In this document: positions 55,417-63,011 of the stretch, in pieces
Numbering within the stretch: the stretch's first letter is position 1
How the letters are laid out: every line of letters starts with the position of its first letter
Assembly: GCF_003732225.1 (NCBI RefSeq)
Contig: NZ_MOBJ01000002.1
Span: forward strand, 186,001-250,000
Source of the DNA: Pseudomonas brassicacearum
GTDB taxonomy: Bacteria > Pseudomonadota > Gammaproteobacteria > Pseudomonadales > Pseudomonadaceae
Length of the DNA: 64,000 nucleotides
Direction: 5' to 3'
Notes under the pieces: generated by a model
What the model was told of the DNA's origin: nothing
The model's database searches: none
What the model saw: only the letters and a program-made list of their open reading frames with translations
Translations under genes and position numbers: made by a program

Positions 55417-55941
55417 TTCTTCACCTCCCGCGCACAAGGCCTGCTCGGCCTTGTCGCTGCGCAGGCTGACGCGGCCGCTTCGGGACAGCACCACCTGGTG
55501 ATGGCTGACCGGCTCGCGGCCCGCGCAGACGTGCAACGTCCCGGCCTGAAACGCCCCGCTGGGTAACTGCGGCTCGCCGAGGCTGCTGAACCGTACAAAA
55601 TTCCTTACCGGCCGATTACCCACGATCGGCACCCGCGCGTCTGCCTGACGCTCGATCAGCAGCGGGTTGCTGCTGTCCTGATGACCCTCGCCACTGATGT
55701 CCAGAATGATTCGCCAGCCCTGACCCCAATCGTCATTCAACGCGTGGATGACGATGGTCTGATTACGCAGGATGGCCTCGGTGCGGGCATTGCGCATGCC
55801 ACTGGCGAGCGTTTGCGCTGCGTTCTCGCGGTGCACCGAGTGTGTGTACTCGCTGAGCAGCGGACTCGCCAGTTGCAGAACGATCGCCGCAATTGCCAGT
55901 CCGATAAGCAGTTCGATCAGACCGAAACCCTTCTGATGCAT
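55393..55941 (-). CDS. fimT: GspH/FimT-family minor pseudopilin FimT
   Basis: A 182-residue prepilin. The short leader ends in Gly before Phe ([19 protein letters not shown]), the prepilin peptidase site with Glu at +5, followed by a hydrophobic helix and a GspH-type globular domain with C-terminal cysteines (LHVCAG and ALCAGG). FimT and FimU are paralogues; in P. aeruginosa both lie in one direction, whereas here fimT diverges from the fimU operon. Codons beyond the start at 55941 run open further upstream but are not pilin-like. The 3' end overlaps ispH by 24 bases. Confidence 0.88.
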   Translation of the reverse strand: MHQKGFGLIELLIGLAIAAIVLQLASPLLSEYTHSVHRENAAQTLASGMRNARTEAILRNQTIVIHALNDDWGQGWRIILDISGEGHQDSSNPLLIERQADARVPIVGNRPVRNFVRFSSLGEPQLPSGAFQAGTLHVCAGREPVSHHQVVLSRSGRVSLRSDKAEQALCAGGEESEQGANA

Positions 55942-56018
55942 GACGTCTCCTTCCCTGGAGAGGGTGCTGGCTTGTGCAATGAGTGTCAAAACAACCCGAC
56001 GGCCCCCGGTTGAATGTT

Positions 56019-56036
56019 CTAGCTTGATACAGCTAG
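56019..56036. promoter_or_regulatory. short inverted repeat in the fimT-fimU divergent promoter
   Basis: CTAGCT and AGCTAG flank six bases (TGATAC). It lies 29 bases before the fimU start and 78 before the fimT start. It could be an operator or part of a promoter; the 123-base gap must drive both units. AlgR controls the same operon in P. aeruginosa, but I see no clear AlgR site. Confidence 0.35.
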
Positions 56037-56064
56037 GTGTAGTCGTTGGCAGCGGAGGGCAGCG

Positions 56065-56538
56065 ATGAATCATCGTACAAAAGGTTTCACGTTGATCGAG
56101 TTGCTGGTGACCCTCGCGGTGCTGGTAATCCTGATCACCCTGGCGGTGCCGGCGTTTACCCGCTCAGTGCAAAACGCCAAGGCCGACACCGAGATCAGTG
56201 ACTTGCAGCGAGGACTCAATTACGCCCGGCTGGAGGCGATCGACCGTGGCATCACCACGAGGATCCGGCCAACTGCCGGCGGTAGCGTCTGGACCGGGGA
56301 GTTGACGGTGTACGACAGCACCGGCACACCGGCGAATGTATTGCGGGTTGTTCCGGCGATGAGCAGCGGCGCCACTCTGACGCTAACCTCTGGAGTGACC
56401 AGCATCGATTTCAACAACCTCGGCGGGTTGTCGGCGCCGGCCACGGCGGTGCTAATCAATTACGTATTAGGGGCGCAGAGCCGGACGCTCAGCGTGTGTT
56501 TAAACGGACGGATTGTCTTGGGTGGAAGCTGCGGATGA
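56065..56538 (+). CDS. fimU: type IV pilus minor pilin FimU
   Basis: A 157-residue GspH-like prepilin: leader to Gly, then FTLIELLVTLAVLVILITLAVP with Glu at +5, and a globular domain with C-terminal paired cysteines (LSVCLNG and GGSCG). FimU with PilV, PilW and PilX forms the priming complex that starts pilus assembly and links PilY1 to the fibre. It overlaps pilV by 4 bases (ATGA). Confidence 0.92.
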   Translation: MNHRTKGFTLIELLVTLAVLVILITLAVPAFTRSVQNAKADTEISDLQRGLNYARLEAIDRGITTRIRPTAGGSVWTGELTVYDSTGTPANVLRVVPAMSSGATLTLTSGVTSIDFNNLGGLSAPATAVLINYVLGAQSRTLSVCLNGRIVLGGSCG

Positions 56539-56978
56539 CGGGATCGGGATCGCGTGCACAGGACGGCATGACACTGATCGAAGTGTTGGTTGCGCTGTTG
56601 ATTCTAAGTGTAGGGCTGCTGGGGGCGGCGGCGATTCAGCTCAATGCGCTGAAATATACCGACAGCTCGCTGATGACCAGCCAGGCGAGCTTTATCGCCT
56701 ACGACATGATGGACCGGATTCGCGCCAATTCCGCAGCCGACTACACCGTCACGCCGCCGACCTCGGGTAATTTGAATGTCACTCGGGATCAGGATCTGTA
56801 TGACTTCACCACCAATATCGTAAGCTTCGGCGGCCCGACCGCCACGGGCAGCATTACCCTGAATCAGCGGGTGTATACCATCACCATCACCTGGGATGAC
56901 TCGCGTGCCGCCGCTGCTACTTCGACTCGCAGTTTTGTCCTGAGCAGTCGCGCCACCGTTGATCCGGTGACGCCATGA
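56535..56978 (+). CDS. pilV: type IV pilus minor pilin PilV
   Basis: A 147-residue prepilin with the leader ending Gly before Met-Thr (AQDGMTLIEVLVALLILSVG, Glu at +5), then a helix with YTDSSLMTSQASFIAYDMMDRIRAN, typical of PilV/GspI-type minor pilins. Start ATG at 56535 overlaps the fimU stop; the frame is open to 56496 but would lengthen the leader. It also overlaps pilW by 4 bases. Confidence 0.92.
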   Translation: MTGSGSRAQDGMTLIEVLVALLILSVGLLGAAAIQLNALKYTDSSLMTSQASFIAYDMMDRIRANSAADYTVTPPTSGNLNVTRDQDLYDFTTNIVSFGGPTATGSITLNQRVYTITITWDDSRAAAATSTRSFVLSSRATVDPVTP

Positions 56979-57679
56979 ACCGTTCATCCCGAGGTTTTGG
57001 CCTGATCGAACTGATGATCGCCCTGGCGATCAGCCTGATCGTGGTGCTCGGCGTCGCGCAAATTTTCATTTCGGCGAAAAGCACTTACGTCAGCCAGAAC
57101 ACCTCTGCCGGGATGCAGGAGGATGCGCGTTTTGTCCTGAGCAAGATGATTCAGGAAATCCGCATGGTCGGCATGTTCGGTTGCCTGGGGACGATTACCG
57201 ATGCGAGCTCGGCCGGTGACTTCAACGCCAACCAGATCACCCCGATCAGCTGGGATAACACCGCGCTCAAATTGACCCTGGTGACTTCGGATGTCGGCGG
57301 CAACGGCGGCGGGCCCACCTGGACCGTGGTGTCTGACTGCCGAACCAGCGCAACGGCCTACACCGGGGCGCGCACACCGACAGCCGGGCAATTGGCGTTT
57401 CCGATCCGGCGGCTGGCCTACAGCTTTAGCAACGGCCAGATCCTGATGACCACGGGCGGTATCTCGGCGGCGCTGGTGAACAACGTCAGTGCCTTCAACG
57501 TGACCTTCGGCATGGCCACCAGCGCCACCGACGTTGCCGCGTCGAGTTACAGCAGCAACCCGACCGACCCGACGCGAATCCGCAGTGTGCGCTTGACCCT
57601 GACCCTGACGGATCCCAACAACCGCGTGCGCAATCAGACCTTCAACGTGGTTGCCGCCTTGCGCAACCGGTTGATGTAG
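56975..57679 (+). CDS. pilW: type IV pilus minor pilin PilW
   Basis: A 234-residue GspJ-like prepilin: leader MNRSSRG, then FGLIELMIALAISLIVVLGVAQIF with Glu at +5, and a large globular domain with MQEDARFVLSKMIQEIRMVGMFGC early on. Overlaps pilV as ATGA. PilW is one of the four core minor pilins that prime pilus formation. Confidence 0.92.
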   Translation: MNRSSRGFGLIELMIALAISLIVVLGVAQIFISAKSTYVSQNTSAGMQEDARFVLSKMIQEIRMVGMFGCLGTITDASSAGDFNANQITPISWDNTALKLTLVTSDVGGNGGGPTWTVVSDCRTSATAYTGARTPTAGQLAFPIRRLAYSFSNGQILMTTGGISAALVNNVSAFNVTFGMATSATDVAASSYSSNPTDPTRIRSVRLTLTLTDPNNRVRNQTFNVVAALRNRLM

Positions 57680-57684
57680 AGGCG

Positions 57685-58170
57685 ATGCCGATGATTCGTT
57701 CTCCTCTCAAGGCACACGCTCAGCGCGGCATGGCGCTGCTGATGAGCCTGGTGTTTCTGCTGTTGTTGACGCTGATCGGCATTTCTTCGATGCAGAACGC
57801 CACGCTCCAGGAAAAAATGGCCGGCAGCGTGACGCTGCGCAATCAATCCTTCCAGGGCGCAGAAGCGGCGTTGCGTATCGGTGAAAGCGCCGTGCAGTTG
57901 AGTGCATACACCCTGGCGGCGTGCGCCAATACCACTCAGTGTGCACCGCCGGCGGAGTCTTCGGTGATCACGGCTGCCGGGTTCAACTCGACCTCCGGGG
58001 TGACCTGGATCGCTGCCGGCAGCGGCTTTTATGGTGTACAGAACATCGGCACCACACTGAGCGCCGTGAATGTCCCGAGCAACACCTCGGCGACGCTCTA
58101 TCGAGTCACCGCCGTCGGGGTGGCGGGTACCTCGCGCAGTGTGGTGGAGAGCATCTATGCGAAATACTGA
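57685..58170 (+). CDS. pilX: type IV pilus minor pilin PilX
   Basis: A 161-residue GspK-type prepilin-like protein with a longer leader (about 15 residues) ending GMALLMSLVFLLLLTLIGISS; the usual Glu at +5 is replaced here by Met, as is normal in PilX. NQSFQGAEAALRIGE follows, as in other PilX proteins. Its end overlaps the pilY1 start by 14 bases. Confidence 0.92.
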   Translation: MPMIRSPLKAHAQRGMALLMSLVFLLLLTLIGISSMQNATLQEKMAGSVTLRNQSFQGAEAALRIGESAVQLSAYTLAACANTTQCAPPAESSVITAAGFNSTSGVTWIAAGSGFYGVQNIGTTLSAVNVPSNTSATLYRVTAVGVAGTSRSVVESIYAKY

Positions 58171-61100
58171 GGCCCGTCGTCGGGAGCTATGCCGTTGGTT
58201 GACGCAGTTAGTCTGCGGCTGGCTGCTGGGTCTTTATCTGGCCGTTCCGGCGTATGCCTTCACGCCATCGGATTCACCGCTGCTCGGCGCATCGGCAGTC
58301 GCGCCGAACGTGTTGCTGCTGATCGATGACTCGGGGAGCATGAACAGCATCATCTATGCTTCGGGGTTTGACCCGACCGTTTCACGAACTCCGGCCCAGC
58401 AATGTAACGCGCTCTTGGGCTTGTGTTTGAGTGGCTCTGCAATCGTCGGCGATCCGATCCTGCTGTCCAGTTTGCCCCAGTCGGGATGTTCCAGCGGTTA
58501 CTACGCGTTCTACAAAAACAGCCTGACGCCGTTGTGCCTCAAGCTCCCTGACCCGGTGGGCAGCGGCAACACCCGTTATTCCGATAACTACATCTCCTAC
58601 CTGGTGAGCCTGGCCAATGGCAGCAATCGCGACTTCACCGATGGCTCGATACCCAATGACTACCGAATCAACGTGGCGCGCAACGTAGCCACCGCGCTGA
58701 TCACCGGTAATCGCGGGCTGCGTTTCGGTCTGGCGACCTTTAATTCGCCGAACACCCACGGCAACAGCGATGGCAACAATGGCAACGGCAATGGCAATGG
58801 AATCGGCAACAACAATGCCGGTAATGGCGGTTACATCGTCAACGCGATCAGTGATCTGACGGTGGTCAGTGGCAACGTGACCCAAGCCCAGGCGGACGCC
58901 AACTACAACGCGCTGATCTCTGCTATCAGCGGCTTGAGCGCGATATCCAATACACCGCTGGCGGAAACCTACTACGAAATCACCCGCTATTTTCGCGGCA
59001 TGACGCCGTACTACAACTCAGGGCCAGCCACCTACACCAGCCCGATCCAGTACCGCTGCCAGAAAAACTACGGGGTGGTCATCACCGATGGCCTGCCGAC
59101 CTACGACCATACTTTCCCGAACGACGATCCACTCGGTGGCACCCGACTGCCCAACTGGGACGGGATCAACAATGACGGCAACGACCTGCACGGTGATGAC
59201 GAGGGTGACACCCTGTACCTGGACGATATCGCCAAATTCGCCTTCGACATCGACATGCGCTCCACTGGCACGGATCTGGCGGGCAAAAGCTGGAGTTCAC
59301 CAGACTTCCCCAAGCAGAACCTGAACACCTACACCGTGGGTTTTACCACCGCCAATCAGATGTTGGCGGATGCCGCCCGTTACGGGCAGGGCAAGTACTA
59401 TCAGGCAACCGACAGCGCCAGCCTCAACACTGCGTTATCGGCAGCCTTGAGCGACATCTCCACCAAGGCCGGCTCGGGTGGCAGCGGCGTCGCCAGCAGC
59501 AACACGGTGACCAGTGGCTCCAGTTATTTTCAGACCAGCTACGACCCCAAGGACTGGCGCGGCACGATCAAAGCCTATGGCTTCACCTCAAGCGGAGCCG
59601 TGGACACCACCTCGGTGCTGTGGACCACCGACACAGCCATCGTCCCCGGTGCGACGGCACCGACCTATCAGTCCTGGAACACTGCAACCAACGCCGCAGT
59701 CACCCTGGCCTATGGCAACTTCTCCAGCACCCAGCAAACCAGTCTCAACCAGAGCCTGCCGACCGGCATCAGCGGCAGCGATCTGGTGGAATGGAGCAAG
59801 GGCACCAACAAAACCGGCTTAAAGACCCGCAGCGTGCTGCTAGGGGACATCATCAACTCGCCATTGGCGCTGGCATCGCCCACCGACAAAACTGCTTCTG
59901 ACCTGGCCGGCAGCACCAGTTACAGCACGTTCCTGACCAGCAAGGCCGCGAACATGAACACCAGCCTGGTGGTGAATGCCAACGACGGCTTCGTGAATGT
60001 CATCAACGCCGGCAACGGCGCGCGGCGTTACGCCTACATGCCCTCCAGCGTACTGCCGTCGCTGCACTTCATCGCCGACACCGGTTATATCAATGGCTCC
60101 AGCCACAAGTTTCTCAACGATGGTCAGGTCGGTGTGTTCGATGCACAGCTCAACAGCGCCTGGAAAACCCTGGCCTTGGGCGGGGTGGGGGCGGGCGGCA
60201 AGACTTTTTACGCCGTGCAGCTTTTCGATGCGTCGGCGGGAAACGTGACCAATGCCTTGTGGGAAATCAACGCGCCTGCCACCGCCAACACCGCGAACGC
60301 TTTCAATGATCTGGGTTATGCCTATGCGCGGCCGGAAGTGGCACGCTTGGCCGATGGTCGTTGGGCGGCCTTCATCTCCAACGGCTATGGCAGCAACTCG
60401 GGTGTTGCCGCGCTGTACGTGGTGGATATTCGTGACGGTTCGCTGATCAGGAAAATCGTCATCGACAGCACCGAAACCACCAATGGTCTGTCTTCGGTCA
60501 AGCTCAAGGTCGACTCGCAAAGTATTGTTCAGGCGGCCTATGGCGGCGATTTGAAAGGGCGATTGTGGAAGTTCGATTTGAGCAGTTCGAATCCCACCAG
60601 CTGGGGCGTGGCCTTTTCCGGCAAGCCACTGTTTACCACGCCGGGTGGTGCGACTCAGCCGATCACTGCACAGCCGTTGCTGGCGGACCACCCCATTAAT
60701 GGCAAAGAAGTGTTTTTCGGCACAGGGAAATTCGACGAGACCGCTGACAAGCTCAGTAAGGATCTGCAAGCGTTCTATGGGGTGTGGGATGCCGATGGCG
60801 GCTCGGGGCAGATCACCGTGTCGAGCTTGCAGGCGCAGGCCGTCACGGGTGTGTTCACGGGAACCGCAGGGGGGCAGTTCATCACCACCTCGCAGAACCC
60901 CGTGACCTATCCTGCGCAGAACGGTTGGTACTTGCCGCTGGTGTACAACAATGTCCTGACCGGTGAGCGGGTGATCAACCAGGCCGCTCTGGTGCTCGGA
61001 CGGATTGTGTTTACCACGGCCGGCGTTGATACCACGGACCCGTGTTCAAGTTTTGGCACCGGCAAACTGGTCGAACTCGATGCGTTCAGCGGTAAGATGC

Positions 61101-61318
61101 TCAACTATGCGGTGCTCGACACCAATGGCGATGCCCTGGTCGACAGTAACGACACGATCTCCAGCGGGGTGATTTTTACCGGTGGTATCCCGACATTGAA
61201 CGCGATCGTCAACAGTGCAGCCCGCAAAATCGTGAACGACTCCAGTGGCGGCATCACCACCCTGGTTGAAAAATCCGGCGGCGGCAGTCGTCGAATCATG
61301 TGGCGACAAATACAGTAA
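58157..61318 (+). CDS. pilY1: PilY1 pilus-tip adhesin and mechanosensor
   Basis: The 1053-residue protein has a signal peptide (ending VPAYA), a von Willebrand A domain with the metal site DDSGSM at residues 57-62, and a C-terminal beta-propeller-like region with a calcium-binding loop DTNGDALVDSND (residues 988-999). PilY1 sits at the pilus tip, is needed for priming and surface sensing, and signals to c-di-GMP in P. aeruginosa. A Gly/Asn-rich stretch near residue 200 (58760-58830) interrupts the VWA domain. The ATG at 58157 follows GGAGAG inside pilX. The protein is shorter than the 1161-residue P. aeruginosa form, and no pilY2 follows. Confidence 0.94.
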   Translation: MRNTEARRRELCRWLTQLVCGWLLGLYLAVPAYAFTPSDSPLLGASAVAPNVLLLIDDSGSMNSIIYASGFDPTVSRTPAQQCNALLGLCLSGSAIVGDPILLSSLPQSGCSSGYYAFYKNSLTPLCLKLPDPVGSGNTRYSDNYISYLVSLANGSNRDFTDGSIPNDYRINVARNVATALITGNRGLRFGLATFNSPNTHGNSDGNNGNGNGNGIGNNNAGNGGYIVNAISDLTVVSGNVTQAQADANYNALISAISGLSAISNTPLAETYYEITRYFRGMTPYYNSGPATYTSPIQYRCQKNYGVVITDGLPTYDHTFPNDDPLGGTRLPNWDGINNDGNDLHGDDEGDTLYLDDIAKFAFDIDMRSTGTDLAGKSWSSPDFPKQNLNTYTVGFTTANQMLADAARYGQGKYYQATDSASLNTALSAALSDISTKAGSGGSGVASSNTVTSGSSYFQTSYDPKDWRGTIKAYGFTSSGAVDTTSVLWTTDTAIVPGATAPTYQSWNTATNAAVTLAYGNFSSTQQTSLNQSLPTGISGSDLVEWSKGTNKTGLKTRSVLLGDIINSPLALASPTDKTASDLAGSTSYSTFLTSKAANMNTSLVVNANDGFVNVINAGNGARRYAYMPSSVLPSLHFIADTGYINGSSHKFLNDGQVGVFDAQLNSAWKTLALGGVGAGGKTFYAVQLFDASAGNVTNALWEINAPATANTANAFNDLGYAYARPEVARLADGRWAAFISNGYGSNSGVAALYVVDIRDGSLIRKIVIDSTETTNGLSSVKLKVDSQSIVQAAYGGDLKGRLWKFDLSSSNPTSWGVAFSGKPLFTTPGGATQPITAQPLLADHPINGKEVFFGTGKFDETADKLSKDLQAFYGVWDADGGSGQITVSSLQAQAVTGVFTGTAGGQFITTSQNPVTYPAQNGWYLPLVYNNVLTGERVINQAALVLGRIVFTTAGVDTTDPCSSFGTGKLVELDAFSGKMLNYAVLDTNGDALVDSNDTISSGVIFTGGIPTLNAIVNSAARKIVNDSSGGITTLVEKSGGGSRRIMWRQIQ

Positions 61319-61333
61319 GTGAGAGTTGAGGCA

Positions 61334-61735
61334 ATGCGCAGATCCAACCAAGGTTTTACCCTGATCGAAATCATGATCGTGATCGCGATCATCGGGATTT
61401 TGGTGACTATATCCGCTCCGCTCCTGACCGAGTACGTGAAGAAAAGCCATCGCACCGAAATCGCCGGGCTGCTGTCCGAGCAGGCGCAAAACCTTGAGCG
61501 GTTCTATTCGAAGAACAATGTGTACACCAACGCTACGGGGCTGAGTGCCGGCAACGACTACTACACCCTCACCCCGACGCTGACTGATCAGACCTTCCTG
61601 CTGACCGCCACGCGTAAAGCCGGGTCAACCATGGCCAGTGACAAATGCGGGGATTTCACCCTCACCAACACCGGCGTCAGAGGCATGAACAATGCGACGA
61701 CCGGGTTGACCACCAAAGATTGCTGGGGTCGCTGA
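61334..61735 (+). CDS. pilE: type IV pilus minor pilin PilE
   Basis: A 133-residue pilin with leader MRRSNQG, then FTLIEIMIVIAIIGILVTISAP with Glu at +5, FYSKNNVYTN in the middle and a C-terminal cysteine pair (DKCGDFTL and KDCWGR) that forms the D-loop. PilE joins the minor pilins with PilVWX. It starts 15 bases after the pilY1 stop, without the pilY2 gene found there in P. aeruginosa. A terminator follows. Confidence 0.92.
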   Translation: MRRSNQGFTLIEIMIVIAIIGILVTISAPLLTEYVKKSHRTEIAGLLSEQAQNLERFYSKNNVYTNATGLSAGNDYYTLTPTLTDQTFLLTATRKAGSTMASDKCGDFTLTNTGVRGMNNATTGLTTKDCWGR

Positions 61736-61747
61736 GTAACTTTCTTC

Positions 61748-61776
61748 GGGCGCAATTTGCGCCCTCTGTCTTTTTT
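61748..61776 (+). terminator. terminator of the minor pilin operon
   Basis: GGGCGC (61748-61753) pairs with GCGCCC (61759-61764) around AATTT; a T-rich run ending in six T (61771-61776) follows. The thiO start is only 17 bases further on, so its promoter or read-through must overlap this element. Confidence 0.85.
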
Positions 61777-61792
61777 ATTGTTGGATCAGATG

Positions 61793-62893
61793 ATGGCCAA
61801 ACAACAGCAAGTGGTGATTGTCGGCGGCGGGGTGATCGGCCTGCTGACCGCGTTTAATCTGGCGTCGCACGTGCGGAGCGTGGTTCTGCTGGATCGCTCG
61901 AACGTTGGCCAGGAATCGTCCTGGGCTGGCGGCGGCATTGTTTCGCCACTGTACCCGTGGCGCTACAGCCCGGCGGTCACCGCATTGGCTCACTGGTCCC
62001 AGGACTTTTATCCACAACTGGCCGAACGTTTGTTCGCGGCCACCGGAGTCGATCCCGAGGTTCATACCACGGGCCTGTATTGGCTGGATCTGGATGACGA
62101 GGCCGAGGCGTTGGCCTGGGCCAAGCGGGAAAACCGTCCGCTGAGCCAAGTGGATATCTCGACCGTTCACGATGCCGTGCCGGTGTTGGGGCCGGGGTTT
62201 TCGCGGGCGATCTACATGGCCGATGTGGCTAATGTGCGCAACCCGCGACTGGTGAAATCCCTCAAGGCGGCATTGCTGGCGCTGCCCAACGTGACTATTC
62301 ATGAACAATGCGAGGTTAGCGCGTTCATTCGTGAAGGCGATGCGGTGGTGGGTGTGGAAACTTCAAAAGGCCCGATCCATGGCGATCAGGTGGTGTTGAC
62401 GGCCGGTGCCTGGAGCGGTGACTTGCTGAAAACCCTGGGCCTGACGTTGCCGGTGGAGCCGGTCAAGGGGCAGATGATCCTCTACAAATGCGCATCGGAC
62501 TTCCTGCCGAGCATGGTTCTGGCCAAGGGCCGTTACGCCATTCCGCGCCGCGACGGGCACATCCTGATCGGTAGCACGCTGGAGCACGAAGGGTTCGACA
62601 AAACGCCGACTGAGTCGGCGCTGGAAAGCCTCAAGGCTTCGGCGGTCGAACTGATTCCGGCGCTGGCGCAGGCCGAGGTGGTGGGGCATTGGGCGGGGCT
62701 ACGGCCGGGTTCGCCGGAAGGCATTCCGTATATTGGCGCGGTGCCCGGATTTGCCGGGTTGTGGCTCAATTGCGGGCATTACCGCAATGGCCTGGTGTTG
62801 GCGCCAGCCTCCTGCCAACTGTTCGCCGACGTGATGCTCGGCCGTGAACCGGTTATCGATCCGGCGCCTTATGCGCCAGTGGGCCGAATTTAG
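61793..62893 (+). CDS. thiO: glycine oxidase ThiO-type FAD-dependent oxidoreductase
   Basis: A 366-residue D-amino-acid-oxidase-fold enzyme. The N-terminal FAD site VVIVGGGVIGLLTAFNLA, RSNVGQESSWAGGGIVSPLYPW, and HWAGLRPGSPEGIPYIG near the C terminus match ThiO/glycine oxidase, which makes dehydroglycine for the thiazole part of thiamin. P. aeruginosa PA4548 holds the same place after pilE. Start is ATG at 61793; another ATG three bases earlier is possible. No other thiamin gene is near. Confidence 0.9.
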   Translation: MAKQQQVVIVGGGVIGLLTAFNLASHVRSVVLLDRSNVGQESSWAGGGIVSPLYPWRYSPAVTALAHWSQDFYPQLAERLFAATGVDPEVHTTGLYWLDLDDEAEALAWAKRENRPLSQVDISTVHDAVPVLGPGFSRAIYMADVANVRNPRLVKSLKAALLALPNVTIHEQCEVSAFIREGDAVVGVETSKGPIHGDQVVLTAGAWSGDLLKTLGLTLPVEPVKGQMILYKCASDFLPSMVLAKGRYAIPRRDGHILIGSTLEHEGFDKTPTESALESLKASAVELIPALAQAEVVGHWAGLRPGSPEGIPYIGAVPGFAGLWLNCGHYRNGLVLAPASCQLFADVMLGREPVIDPAPYAPVGRI

Positions 62894-62900
62894 GTCGAAG

Positions 62901-63007
62901 ATCAAAAGATCGCAGCTTGCGGCAGCTCCTACGCCGACCGGGTACACCCACAATGGTGCGGATGGACCCCAATCCCATAGGGGCTGCCGCAGGCTGCGAT
63001 CTTTTAA
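62901..63007. repeat. inverted repeat, GTAGGAGCTGC family
   Basis: Arms 62901-62933 and 62976-63007 are inverse copies with several changes (GTAGGAGCT against ATAGGGGCT; CAGCTTGCGG). It lies between convergent thiO and pilR and may serve as a shared transcript end. Confidence 0.9.
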
Positions 63008-63011
63008 GGCC

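Noticed and set aside
55434..55454. Hairpin ACAAGGCC / GGCCTTGT just after ispH as a terminator
   Set aside because: It lies within the fimT coding region and no T-run follows in the ispH direction; it could be a chance feature of the Ala/Glu codons.
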